Positions 1 through 8,635 are shown, numbered from the stretch's first letter. The stretch is 64,000 nucleotides of DNA from Lachnospiraceae bacterium GAM79 (GCA_003584705.1 AP018536.1:2418001-2482000); one strand, 5' to 3'. The notes: generated by a model from the sequence alone, not told the origin. Program-made: numbers and translations.

Positions 1-486
1 ATTTCGCATATAAAACATCTGCAAATCATACTTTCCTAATTTGTTCATATCCTGAATAACCTTTTCAAAGCTGGATATAAGGTCACATCTTTCATTTAAT
101 CCCATGTGACCAGTTTCTTGTGGAAAAGAGCTGAGACTATTACCCCTATCAACATCATAATATGCCTCCAAAGCACTCATTTCGACATAAGAAGCATTTC
201 TCAAATCAATATCGTTAATATTAATCTTTTCTTCAAATTCTTTTCCATTTTCATCAATCCCTTTGGCTATCACTACAGGATTATCATCTGTTGACTCTTC
301 TGCATACTTAATATAAAACGAAAGACCGGTTCCATTTCCGCCTGAAAACAACATATCATCCGTCTTTAAATACACTTTCATTGATGTCTGAGGAAATGCC
401 TCATTTCCGTTAACAGATGTTTTGCTATTGTTTTGTCGCTTTCCAAATAATTCAGATACACTCTGCACTCCCGAACCAATACGCAT
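1..486 (-). CDS. Hypothetical protein, C-terminus off the left edge
   Basis: An open frame runs on the minus strand from an ATG at 486 to the window edge (about 162 codons visible). A strong GGAGGTGG ribosome site lies just upstream of the ATG. The protein starts MRIGSGVQSVSELFGKRQ and is hydrophilic and acidic, with no signal peptide or membrane segment in the visible part. I do not recognise the family. The gene lies 58 bases from the left end of an IS4 element, so its promoter region may have been altered by that insertion. Confidence 0.7.
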   Translation of the reverse strand, partial: MRIGSGVQSVSELFGKRQNNSKTSVNGNEAFPQTSMKVYLKTDDMLFSGGNGTGLSFYIKYAEESTDDNPVVIAKGIDENGKEFEEKININDIDLRNASYVEMSALEAYYDVDRGNSLSSFPQETGHMGLNERCDLISSFEKVIQDMNKLGKYDLQMFYMRN

Positions 487-543
487 TTAACCACCTCCAT
501 TCGCATTATAATATGTTATTTTGATATTGTCAATATTGGTTGA

Positions 544-2118
544 CCTTGAGTTTCCGTACTTTTACCCACACTTTTCTGCTTTCACAGGCTCTGCTATAAA
601 CAACTTTCAAAAAATAACCAAAATATAAGGAATCCTATTCCTTTTTGATGTAAAATTAAGTCACCACAACAAAACTGTACTAAACAAAAAAGAGGAGGAT
701 TCCCTGTGGTTAATTTTACATCAAATACTTATCAAATGAAACGGGAAATTTTATCTTTTTCAAATAAAATCTCAAAACACCTGTCCAAGCCGGACAAAAA
801 GTTTTCTGCCGATATGACTTACGGTATGCTTGCTGCTGGAAGCTGTCTTTTAACCGATGTTGTGGAGCAGCTTCATGAAGATACTAAAAAGGTCAATTCT
901 GTTGAACGGCTGACCAGACATTTAAACAATGGCACTTCCTTCACAGCACTTAAATCTTATCTTACTGCCATCCGTAAATGGGCTCCGCAGGAACCTGTCA
1001 TATACATCGATGACAGCGACGTTGTAAAGCCTGACGGTTACAAATTTGAAGCTCTCGGACTTGTCAGGGATGGCTCGAAAAGTACTGCTTCCAAAACAGT
1101 TTATGAAAAAGGATATCATGTAACGGAAGCCTGTGTTCTCACTAAAAATAATCATCCTGTCAGTATCTTCTCGAAAATTCATTCCTCAAAGGAAAAGAAC
1201 TTTACGTCCAACAATGATGTAACCTTTTCTGCAATGGAACGTGGTGCAGCTCTCTTTGGCAAAGCAACCTTTGCCATGGACAGAGGCTACGATGACAACA
1301 AGATGTTCCTGAAACTTGATGAACTGCAACAGGACTATGTCATCCGTCTTACTGCCAAAAGAAAACTCTTCTTCCACGGAAAATGGGTTCCTGCCACACA
1401 GCTTCGTAATCAGAGGAAGGGTAAGATCAAAACTACCCTGACATACAAGGGGCAAAAGCACGAAGCCTGTCTTTCCCATGTGAAGGTGCAGATCACTGCT
1501 TCAAAGAAAGATATTTATCTCGTACTGGTTTACGGCATTACGGAACATCCCATGATGCTTGCAACCAATAAGAAAATCAAATCCAAAGAAGACGTGGTAA
1601 ATATCGCCCTGACTTACTTTTCCAGATGGCGCATTGAGGAATATTTCCGTTGTAAAAAGCAGATGTTTCAGTTTGAAAACTTCCGTGTGAGGAAGCTCGC
1701 TGCAATCAATGCCCTGAATTTTTATATTACCCTGTGCATGGCATTTCTGGCACATATGTCCATGAAATCAGAAACGCATGCCCTGAAGGCTGCAATCATG
1801 CAGAAAGCAGATCCAATAAAAGAAAAAGTTCAGTTCAGCTATTACCGGTTAGCTAAAGGCATCTCCGGCATACTCTCGTATGCAAAAGAAGGCATCAGGC
1901 TGTGGTTTCGGACAAAACGTCCGTCATACCGTCAACTCTGCCTTAAGCTGACCGCTTAGATAGATAAAAGTATATTTCTCCCAAAGCCCGGCTCCGGTGG
2001 GGTTTATTAAAGTACCTCTATTCGTAAAACTGCTATTCCCAATGCTTCAAAAATCCGGCAGATTGGTGCTTTGGGAAGCTATGTTCATTTTAGAATTACA
2101 TTCTGCGGAAACTCAAGT
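544..2118 (+). mobile_element. IS4-family insertion sequence
   Basis: A single transposase gene is bracketed by the inverted 12-mer CTTGAGTTTCCG (545-556) and CGGAAACTCAAG (2106-2117), taken as the terminal inverted repeats. No target duplication can be tested on the right because an IS3 element begins three bases further on. The AT-rich 150 bp between the left repeat and the gene presumably carry the transposase promoter. Confidence 0.75.
706..1959 (+). CDS. IS4-family DDE transposase
   Basis: Cut-and-paste transposase of 417 aa, full length for an IS4-type enzyme. The catalytic region is recognisable: YIDDSDVVKP supplies the first Asp (about residue 103), AMDRGYDD the second (about residue 190), and YFSRWRIEEYFRCKKQ matches the Y-(2)-R-(3)-E-(6)-K signature with the catalytic Glu (about residue 310). 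The start is a GTG at 706, preceded at good distance by GAGGAGG. No frameshift or stop interrupts the frame, so the enzyme could be active. Confidence 0.9.
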   Translation: MVNFTSNTYQMKREILSFSNKISKHLSKPDKKFSADMTYGMLAAGSCLLTDVVEQLHEDTKKVNSVERLTRHLNNGTSFTALKSYLTAIRKWAPQEPVIYIDDSDVVKPDGYKFEALGLVRDGSKSTASKTVYEKGYHVTEACVLTKNNHPVSIFSKIHSSKEKNFTSNNDVTFSAMERGAALFGKATFAMDRGYDDNKMFLKLDELQQDYVIRLTAKRKLFFHGKWVPATQLRNQRKGKIKTTLTYKGQKHEACLSHVKVQITASKKDIYLVLVYGITEHPMMLATNKKIKSKEDVVNIALTYFSRWRIEEYFRCKKQMFQFENFRVRKLAAINALNFYITLCMAFLAHMSMKSETHALKAAIMQKADPIKEKVQFSYYRLAKGISGILSYAKEGIRLWFRTKRPSYRQLCLKLTA

Positions 2119-2150
2119 GGTTGACACATTTATCTCAAAGATATCATTTC

Positions 2151-3059
2151 CTATGCAGCCAGGCCCAGAGATTGGTAGTATCTCTGACGCTTAATCATAG
2201 GAGGAAGCCCACCGTTGGCAGAGCAGATCCTCCTGTTGTTCCAGTAACTGATGAAATATCTCCAAATAAGAACTCTCAGCTCATCCGTGGTCAGGCTTTC
2301 CGTATTGTAGCGGTCATAGAGAAGCTCGCTTTTCATTCTGGCCCACATGCTTTCACATCGAGCATTATCGTGGCACCTGCCACCATCACTGTTCATGCTT
2401 TGTATAATGCCATATTTAGAAAGCGCCTGACGGTAGGTTTCACTGGTATATTGTCTTCCTCTGTCGGAGTGCACAATGGCACCTCGCAGATCAGGATGCG
2501 CCAGATAGGCATTATCCAGTGTATGCTCACACAGAGTTGCCTTCATGTTTGTTTCCATTGCCAGTCCCAGAACGCTGGAATCAAAGCAGTCGAAGATGGC
2601 TGAAACATACAGTTTTCCATCTTTTGCCTTGATTTCTGTGATATCAGTTACGCATTTTTCAAGTGGCTTATCAGCCTTGAACTCTCTCTTCAGAAGATCA
2701 TCTGACTTACGTGCTTCCCGATCAGCCTTGGTAATGCCATTTGGCTTGCACTTTGGCCGATGGACAAGTCCTATTTCATCCATAACCCTGTAAACGGTTC
2801 GTTCACTGGGGATCTTGATTCCCGTCGGATTCTTAAGGAGCAGTGCTTGGTACATGCGAATACGTCCATAGGTATCATTGCATTCATCCTCAGCATGGAT
2901 CACTCTCATGGCATCAGCAAGATCCTGATATTTCCAAGGGCGATCTTTAATAGCAAGATATTTGTAGAAACCCTGGCGGCTGACGCCAAGCATCCGGCAA
3001 TAGAATGAGAGTTTGCCCTTAATCACGCCGTCTTTCGTTTTTATGGCAATGAACATCAT
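2151..3059 (-). CDS. IS3-family transposase OrfB (rve integrase domain)
   Basis: The 302-aa OrfB carries the integrase core of IS3 transposases. An N-terminal HTH_21-like segment (SRQGFYKYLA, about residues 28-37) is followed by the DDE domain: VTDITEI with the first Asp, IVHSDRGRQYTS with the second, and the final Glu in NARCESMWARMKSELLY. It overlaps OrfA by four bases in an ATGA arrangement, so translational coupling or a programmed shift makes the fusion enzyme. The frame is intact. Confidence 0.9.
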   Translation of the reverse strand: MMFIAIKTKDGVIKGKLSFYCRMLGVSRQGFYKYLAIKDRPWKYQDLADAMRVIHAEDECNDTYGRIRMYQALLLKNPTGIKIPSERTVYRVMDEIGLVHRPKCKPNGITKADREARKSDDLLKREFKADKPLEKCVTDITEIKAKDGKLYVSAIFDCFDSSVLGLAMETNMKATLCEHTLDNAYLAHPDLRGAIVHSDRGRQYTSETYRQALSKYGIIQSMNSDGGRCHDNARCESMWARMKSELLYDRYNTESLTTDELRVLIWRYFISYWNNRRICSANGGLPPMIKRQRYYQSLGLAA

Positions 3060-3397
3060 TCTTTGGTTCTTGCTGACTTCCGACGGCTGGCTGCGAAAAA
3101 AGCGCTTGCTTCCTCGAGAAATTCATTTTCCTCTTTCAGACGCCGGATTTCTTTGTCCTGATCTTTAACGCGTTTGCGGAGCATGGCAAGCTCCTCAGCA
3201 AGACTCATCGCGCTTTCCGGAGTATGTGCACCGTCGCCAATATCCAATGTGCCTGCTCTAACTGCTTTCAGCCATGTGTGGATGGTTCCTTCTGGGATAC
3301 CTAATTCTTTGGCTGCCTTAGCACCGCCGATTTCTTTGGCAAGTTTGACAGCCTGGATCTTATATTCCTGGTCGTATTTACGTTGGGTTCGTGACAT
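3056..3397 (-). CDS. IS3-family transposase OrfA (HTH)
   Basis: The 113-aa DNA-binding subunit of the IS3 element. Residues 1-50 form a transposase helix-turn-helix (YDQEYKIQAVKLAKEIGGAK, GIPEGTIHTWLKAV), and residues 70-100 form the usual leucine-zipper-like coiled coil (LAMLRKRVKDQDKEIRRLKE). An AAGGAGGAA site precedes the ATG. The gene lies inside the right terminal repeat and is the promoter-proximal member of the pair. Confidence 0.9.
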   Translation of the reverse strand: MSRTQRKYDQEYKIQAVKLAKEIGGAKAAKELGIPEGTIHTWLKAVRAGTLDIGDGAHTPESAMSLAEELAMLRKRVKDQDKEIRRLKEENEFLEEASAFFAASRRKSARTKE

Positions 3398-3495
3398 TGA
3401 GAGTTCCTCCTTATTCTCTTTTATTATACATGAATTCCTTGAGAATAAGGTGTCAACTTTATTTATACAACATCATTTATATGAATTAACATATA

Positions 3496-4032
3496 TTAGT
3501 TTGCACTAAACGTGAATACCGTTGAAAAGGAACGTGTAGTATTAGGGAAGTTTGTTGACCTGAAAGTTGTATTAAATCTATAACTTCCCGCTTGCGTAAT
3601 CGGACCACAATCATATGTATAATAGAAGCCATCTGCGCCTGTACCAGATATAATAAATGGCTCCTGATGTATCCACGAAATACTTCTTCCATCAAATGTT
3701 GTAGTATCGCTGCCATATCCATATACCTTGATCGTAACGCCAAAATTTCCATTTGTAAGCCAGCCATATTTATAAAGTGAAATGCTTGTCACCTGCGGAG
3801 CCGGTCCATCTCCAGGCCACCATAGCGGATTAATCCCTTCCTCATTACCACTGCCTTCAACTATTGTTCCTTCCTGATCTCCTGCAATATTCACCGTCAT
3901 TCCACCATCATTGGTTTCAGAATATTCAGGAATACTACTCTCCTTTTCTGCTGCTGACACCATTGTTCCCATACCCATTAACATAGTCAATGCTAATGCA
4001 AATGCAATAACTTTCTTAATTTTTTTTAACAT
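3496..4032 (-). CDS. Secreted protein of unknown function
   Basis: 178 aa with a clear Sec signal peptide: basic MLKKIKK, a hydrophobic run to about residue 24, and an SAA cleavage site (VSAAEKE). The mature part has an acidic linker (residues 29-70) and then a beta-rich, Tyr/Thr/Ser/Phe-rich domain (YKYGWLTNGNFGVTIKVYGY) without cysteines. I do not recognise a named family. It lies 97 bases downstream of the AgrD-like gene on the same strand and ends 40 bases from the IS3 end. A GGAGGTAC site precedes the ATG. Co-transcription with the peptide gene is possible. Confidence 0.75.
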   Translation of the reverse strand: MLKKIKKVIAFALALTMLMGMGTMVSAAEKESSIPEYSETNDGGMTVNIAGDQEGTIVEGSGNEEGINPLWWPGDGPAPQVTSISLYKYGWLTNGNFGVTIKVYGYGSDTTTFDGRSISWIHQEPFIISGTGADGFYYTYDCGPITQAGSYRFNTTFRSTNFPNTTRSFSTVFTFSAN

Positions 4033-4129
4033 ATCAGTACCTCCTTTTTATACTTGTCATCTTGGAATAAACAATTAAGTTCCTATAGCATCTATGGCTA
4101 CAGATATAATAGTAAAACACGCCAGTTAA

Positions 4130-4279
4130 CTATCTTTCACTTTTCTTCTGGATAATCGGACGTTTCGGCTGATGAAATATTCCCATGCATGCAGGTGGGA
4201 ATCTATCTATTCCATATACAGCTTCATTTCTCATGACATGTTCTACAACCTTCAACACTTTCTTATTAACCTTCTTCAT
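4130..4279 (-). CDS. AgrD-like cyclic lactone autoinducer precursor
   Basis: This 49-aa ORF is too short for most gene callers but has an excellent AGGAGGTGAAAG site before its ATG. It is built like an AgrD precursor: a basic amphipathic N-terminus (MKKVNKKVLKVVEHVM), a central segment ending PPACMGIF with a single Cys, then HQPKRP and a charged tail. A thiolactone between the Cys and the Phe four residues later would give a five-membered ring, and the HQPKRP tail resembles the conserved recognition segment removed by AgrB. No agrB, agrC or agrA gene is in the window. Family assignment is by pattern, not by search. Confidence 0.65.
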   Translation of the reverse strand: MKKVNKKVLKVVEHVMRNEAVYGIDRFPPACMGIFHQPKRPIIQKKSER

Positions 4280-4296
4280 TCTTTCACCTCCTGTTT

Positions 4297-4327
4297 AAAA
4301 ATGGTAGTGTCAAAAACTACCCATTTT
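4297..4327 (-). terminator. Hairpin terminator or attenuator upstream of the AgrD-like gene
   Basis: On the minus strand AAAATGG-G-TAGT pairs with ACTACCATTTT around a seven-base loop and ends in a T run, 18 bases before the AgrD-like start. It could end a lost upstream gene (agrB would be the natural candidate) or attenuate transcription into the peptide gene. Confidence 0.5.
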
Positions 4328-4446
4328 ATTGTTCTAAAATTCTTTTAAAACCTTGATTTATTGGAGGTTTGCAAATAAAAAGAGCATTGACCTCCCAAAA
4401 GAAGTATAATGAGTTCACCACAAACACCATTATCAACAAGGAGACA

Positions 4447-5330
4447 ATGCTCATGGACATTATACTTTATTTACTTCTATTTATTCAATACCAACATAAA
4501 CAAATCTGCTGGCTTTTTAATTTTATCTGCAGATATATTCCCCTTAAGCAGTGGGGCTTCGATGATTCCCATTCTCCCAAATATCAAAAATTCAAGATTG
4601 ATAAGCTCCCAAAAATAATCTATTACGAAAAATGGGATTACAAAGACTACATTCCTTACCTCGAATGGAAGTATGGCAAGAAAATCAAACCTGTCAGCCG
4701 CCGTTCTGAATGTGATATTGATGACAACTGTGCCTGCCCACGTTGCAATGCTCCAAAGCCTTATCTCTACAAGAATAATGGTTCAAAAGGACAGATCCTG
4801 TGCAAAGTATGCTCCACCGCATTCTCTCCGGAAGAAAACCGTTTTTCAAAGTCCTACTCCCTCAAATGCCCGCACTGCAATCACTCGCTGGCTCATAAGA
4901 AAGACCGCAAACACTTTGTTGTCCACAAATGCGTAAATCCAAAATGTCCTTACTACCTCCACAATCTAAACAAGGTTGATAAAAAAGACCTTAAGGAGGA
5001 CTATGGCAAGAACAAATATAAACTCCATTACATCTACCGGGAATTCCAGATAGATTTCTTTCGCATGGATTTAAACACTCTTCCCTAAAATTCAGTAAAC
5101 ATGACCAGCATGTCATGTCACTTTGTCTTACCTACAAAGTGAATCTTGGGTTATCGCTTCGTAAAACCGCTCAGGCGTTGAAGGACATACACGGCATCAG
5201 CATCTCACACCAGCAAGTTGCCAACTATTGCAAAACCGCCTCTGTCTGCATAAAACCTTTCGTAGACAACTACGATTACAAAACTGGCAATGTATTTACT
5301 GCTGATGAGACATACATCAAAATCCGTGGT
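4447..5330 (+). pseudogene. Transposase remnant, frameshifted and 3'-truncated
   Basis: The first reading frame (4447-5088) encodes a zinc-ribbon-bearing N-terminus (CPRCNAPKPYLY, CKVCSTAF, CPHCNHSLAHKK) typical of DDE transposases that bind DNA through Cys pairs. The frame is lost in an A run near 5072; one extra A would restore continuity into the second frame, with GLSLRKTAQALKDIHG and the DDE start FTADETYIKIRG. The sequence then stops matching a transposase at about 5330, where it joins the symporter remnant. AAGGAGACA precedes the ATG at 4447. Not functional as it stands. Confidence 0.75.
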
Positions 5331-6382
5331 ATGTCTCCCTGCCACGGTCCTTCTCCGAGGGATGTAAGAACTGTAAATAACAGCATCAGCGGAACACTTC
5401 CCAGATAACCTGCCACTGCAACCATCAAACGGCATACTGTAGCAAGCATATAACTATACTTGTTTAACTTATACATTCCTTTCATTTTTGAAACCAGTGC
5501 AGGTGTAACGGCAAGTGCAATGATCAAAGGAATATTATTCGCCCATGAAAATACACCGAACAAATTCTTATTCAGCAATACATATGTCATAAAAAAGATT
5601 CCTACATTCACCATAGAAGCACGAAGCTGCTGAAGAATATAGATCACACAAATCATTGAAAAATATTTATTACTAAAGAGAAGTTTTATTGTCTGCTTAA
5701 AAGAAAGTTTGTCATCTTCCTCTCCTGCCACACTGTCATCTTTTAATTCTTCATCTGACAGCTCTTTTACCGAAAATACAGCAAGTGTATTGGTAATAAT
5801 ACCTATAATACAGTAAATAAATGCGATAGTTCTCCATGCGGCTGCACCGCCACCAAACATTTCTACTGCACCAACAGTAACAGACTGGATGACCAGATTT
5901 GTACCAAATGAGAACATGAAACGGAAAGACCCCATCTGAACACGCTCTTTACTGTTTTTTGTTACCAGTGATGTCAACGCTGCATACGCAATATTATTAG
6001 CAGTATAAAATACAGCATTAAGTAATGTATATGCTATAAAAAACCATGCATACTGCGCTGTTTTTCCAAGACTGGTCGGAATGGCAAATACACCAAACAG
6101 TGTGACAGCACAGCCAAAGAATCCGTAAAACATCCACGGTCTTGCTTTTCCCATCTTACTCTTTGTACGGTCAATCATTGTACCGAAAAATATATCCGTA
6201 ACTCCATCAAATAATTTTGATACCGCTATCAATGTACCTACTATGCCCGAATTTAACCCAACTGTATTTGTCAGGTAAATCATGACAAATGATGATAGAA
6301 AAGCATATACTACATTTCCTGCAATATCTCCCGTTCCGTAACCTACTTTGTTATACCATTTCAGGTATGTTTTTTCTTCCAT
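5330..6382 (-). pseudogene. GPH-family sugar:cation symporter, C-terminally truncated
   Basis: About 350 residues of a glycoside-pentoside-hexuronide symporter (MFS fold) are present, starting MEEKTYLKWYNKVGYGTGD, with multiple membrane segments and the family landmarks FDGVTDIFFGTMIDRTKSKMG and the A-like loop after TM2. The match ends after GEGPWQGDI, where full-length members continue for roughly 100 more residues; the last residues of the open frame (stop at 5276) are antisense transposase. GAAGGAGA precedes the ATG at 6382. The last membrane helices are missing, so the carrier is probably dead. It is divergent from the AraC gene at 6600, which probably once controlled it. Confidence 0.8.
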
Positions 6383-6599
6383 GAGAATTTCTCCTTCCAC
6401 AAATACCTATTCTTTTGCCTCGTTTTGTCCCACAACTTTATTATGGTCAGTATATAAAAAATAAGCCAAAAATGACATATCATAAATTGGACAAAATATG
6501 CACAAAATGATAAAATTAATGAACATAAGGATTATATTGGACAGATTTTTAGCCATTTTTGACATACACTTTTTTATATTTCAATACAAGGAGGCACAC

Positions 6600-7457
6600 A
6601 TGTACACAAATAATGCATATCTCAATCACTCAACGATTGATAGAAAAGATAAATCCAAGCCGCTTGTTGTAACTATGTGTGGAACATATAAGCTATACAC
6701 ACGTCCTAAACTGCCTACCTGGAGACCTCGTGGCAGACTTGATTTTCAGTTAATTTATATTGCTGCCGGAAAAGCCCATTTTCATTTTGGTCGTAATAGT
6801 GAAGAAGAAACTATTGTTCATGCCGGACATATGGTTTTATATCGTCCAAAGGAGCCTCAAAAATATGAATATTATGCCGATGATCAGACTGAAGTCTACT
6901 GGGTTCATTTTACAGGCAGCGATGTAACAAATATATTACGCTCTTATGGATTGACCGATGACAAAAAGGTATTTTACTGTGGATCTGGTCCCTCCTATCA
7001 GAATCTTTTTCGTGCAATGATAAATGAATTACAGATGTGTAAGGATAGTTATCAGGAAATGCTTGAAATGTATTTAAGACAGATTTTTATAAAACTGCAA
7101 CGATACTTTAATAACAGCATAAGAATAGATAATTCCCGTACTGCAGAAACTATTGACATGGCTATTGCCTATTTCAATGAACATTACAGTGAATCAATCA
7201 GCATTGAAGAATACGCTGAAAAAAATCATGTAAGCACAAGCTGGTGTATACGCAATTTCAAACTTTATGTTGGCTCTACACCAATGCAATTTATTTTGCA
7301 AAAACGCATTTGCAATGCAGAAGCCCTGCTCTTGAATACAGAATATAACATAAACGAAATTGCACAAATTGTTGGCTATGATAATGCTTTATATTTCAGC
7401 CGCATGTTCAAAAAAATAAAAGGCATATCTCCCTCAGAATACCGCAAAAATATATAA
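6600..7457 (+). CDS. AraC-family transcriptional regulator
   Basis: 285 aa from the ATG at 6600 (AAGGAGGCACAC upstream). An N-terminal cupin-like sensor domain (FHFGRNSEEETIVHAGHMVLYRPKEPQKY, described by its key HxG and PxxP features) is followed by two AraC HTH motifs in the last 100 residues: SIEEYAEKNHVSTSWCIRNF and INEIAQIVGYDNALYFSRMF, ending in the usual GISPSEYRK. It faces the truncated sugar symporter across a 217-bp intergenic region, the classic layout of a local sugar-responsive activator whose target has since been broken. Confidence 0.9.
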   Translation: MYTNNAYLNHSTIDRKDKSKPLVVTMCGTYKLYTRPKLPTWRPRGRLDFQLIYIAAGKAHFHFGRNSEEETIVHAGHMVLYRPKEPQKYEYYADDQTEVYWVHFTGSDVTNILRSYGLTDDKKVFYCGSGPSYQNLFRAMINELQMCKDSYQEMLEMYLRQIFIKLQRYFNNSIRIDNSRTAETIDMAIAYFNEHYSESISIEEYAEKNHVSTSWCIRNFKLYVGSTPMQFILQKRICNAEALLLNTEYNINEIAQIVGYDNALYFSRMFKKIKGISPSEYRKNI

Positions 7458-7462
7458 GAAAC

Positions 7463-7510
7463 TGCAACGGACAGAGAATATTTACACACTCTCTGCCCGT
7501 TGCAATTTTT
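7463..7510 (+). terminator. Intrinsic terminator after the AraC gene
   Basis: TGCAACGG-a-CAGAGA pairs with TCTCTG-CCCGTTGCA around a loop of about twelve bases and is followed by ATTTTT, starting six bases after the AraC stop codon. Confidence 0.85.
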
Positions 7511-7594
7511 GTCTATTTATTTTTTTATTTTGGCAAGTAATATACCCCTTCGTGTTTTATAATGACAGCGTAAACAGAAAGGAGATGAACTTCC

Positions 7595-7678
7595 ATGAGA
7601 AACAAATTCCACAACTTTATTGAAAACTTACTTAGCTTTTATGCAAACTTTTTCACACACAGATTTTACCCTATGTAA
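7595..7678 (+). CDS. 27-aa peptide, tandem copy 1
   Basis: A 27-aa ORF with a strong GAAAGGAGAT site at correct spacing, sequence pattern MRNKFHNFIENLLSFYAN then FFTHRFYPM. It has no Cys, no signal peptide and no long hydrophobic run. It is amphipathic and rich in Phe/Tyr, with positive residues near both ends. A second copy lies 161 bp downstream with the same ribosome site context (ACTTCC before the ATG). A TATAAT box lies at 7558-7563, though its TTGGCA partner (7530-7535) is 22 bases away, so the promoter is uncertain. Function unknown; conservation of the pair argues that it is translated. Confidence 0.6.
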   Translation: MRNKFHNFIENLLSFYANFFTHRFYPM

Positions 7679-7755
7679 TATGCAGTTGTCCCACAAACAG
7701 ATCTTGCAGAACATTATGGTAATAGCCATAGGAAAACGAAAGGAGATAGACTTCC

Positions 7756-7839
7756 ATGAAAAATAAACTTCACAACTTTATTGAAAATATACTTAGCTTT
7801 TATGCAACTTTCTTCACAAGAGGATTTTATCGTTTTTAA
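7756..7839 (+). CDS. 27-aa peptide, tandem copy 2
   Basis: Paralogue of the peptide at 7595, same length, pattern MKNKLHNFIENILSFYAT then FFTRGFYRF. The central HNFIEN-LSFYA core is kept, while changes cluster in the C-terminal third. Many of the base differences are synonymous or conservative, which is what selection on the peptide would produce. The GAAAGGAGATA ribosome site and the ACTTCC spacer are also conserved. Secreted-signal, toxin or leader-peptide roles are all possible; none is shown by the sequence. Confidence 0.6.
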   Translation: MKNKLHNFIENILSFYATFFTRGFYRF

Positions 7840-7842
7840 ATA

Positions 7843-8139
7843 TCATTCAATACTTTCCTCGATTCGCCCATCCGTCAAATCATAACTCATATCAAGAAAA
7901 TCTAATATCTTTGCCTCTTGGACTGTCCCATCCAGAAGAATTATTTTTACTTTTCTGCTTATGTGCAAAATACTACATACAAAATCCAAATAATCTTTAG
8001 GAGTTATTCCTGTTTTTATAAATTCTTTGTGAACCGATTCTCTCCATTCGCTCGCTCCTTCACCTGAAAACGTGCTCCATACGCTTCGAACGACTGTAAG
8101 CACCTTAACTGCCCAATCAACATACTCTTTCCTATTCAC
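7843..8139 (-). pseudogene. Hypothetical protein fragment, probably missing its N-terminus
   Basis: 98 residues from a GTG at 8139. There is no ribosome site before it, and the same frame continues upstream without an ATG to a stop at about 8172 (residues DDAHIYYV precede the GTG), which suggests a lost 5' end. The body contains a hydrophobic segment (KVLTVVRSVWSTF) and an acidic end (DLTDGRIEESIE). No family recognised. It converges with the second 27-aa peptide gene, whose stop is three bases away. Confidence 0.45.
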
Positions 8140-8304
8140 ATAATATATATGGGCATCATCAATCCCATCCTAGTTAGTAATTAGAATAGTATATACATTA
8201 GCGTCTTTTTCTGTTCACGTTTTTGGGGTATTACCAAATGGAAATAATTTAGTCAAAAAGATTGTGGTTAGATATTTGGTATCAAAAAACGTGATACAAA
8301 ACAG

Positions 8305-8553
8305 GTGTTTAAAGCGATTGCACATCAACAAGGTGTTTCCGCATCAGAAGTAAAAGAACGTATTCAATCAACCATCTGCATTTACCACAAGCACGACTGC
8401 CGCAGAACGATTGCGGCGATTTCCGACGCACTGCCGGATATGGACGCAGCTATGCGTCCGCTGGCAGAGCAGACGATCCATAAACTGCAAAACATAACCG
8501 ACGCAGCATTTGAGGAAGCGCAGTTCACCATGACGCTTTCAGACGCAGAGTAA
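8305..8553 (+). CDS. Small conserved-type accessory protein, 5' end uncertain
   Basis: 82 residues from a GTG with no convincing ribosome site. The frame is open a little further upstream (KKRDTKQ before VFKAIAHQQGVS), so a short N-terminal piece may be lost. The motif VFKAIAHQQGVSASEVKERIQ-like start (helical) resembles small proteins common in Firmicutes conjugative elements and sometimes labelled Spo0A-C-terminal-like; I hold that assignment loosely. A strong terminator follows at 8560. Confidence 0.5.
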   Translation: MFKAIAHQQGVSASEVKERIQSTICIYHKHDCRRTIAAISDALPDMDAAMRPLAEQTIHKLQNITDAAFEEAQFTMTLSDAE

Positions 8554-8559
8554 AAGATG

Positions 8560-8605
8560 ACGCGGGCGCGGCAGCCGATGATGACTGCTGCGCCCCGCGT
8601 TTTTT
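8560..8605 (+). terminator. Strong intrinsic terminator
   Basis: ACGCGGGCGCGGCAGC pairs with GCTGCGCCCCGCGT (one mismatch) around a short loop and runs into TTTTTT. It lies seven bases after the small protein at 8305-8553. Confidence 0.9.
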
Positions 8606-8635
8606 GTGCTAAGCTGTTTCCAATCGTAGGGATTG

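Larger units (their letters stand above)
2121..3456 (-). mobile_element. IS3-family insertion sequence
   Basis: Two overlapping ORFs lie between imperfect terminal inverted repeats. The left end reads TTGACACATTTATCTCAAAG and the complement of the right end reads TTGACACCTTATTCTCAAGG; the outer TGACAC...GTGTCA is the expected IS3-type tip. The element begins three bases beyond the right inverted repeat of the IS4 element, so it inserted at or next to that end. I could not identify a target duplication. Confidence 0.85.

Noticed and set aside
106..294. A plus-strand 62-codon ORF at the left edge
   Set aside because: It is antisense to the better-supported minus-strand frame ending at 486 and has no ribosome site.
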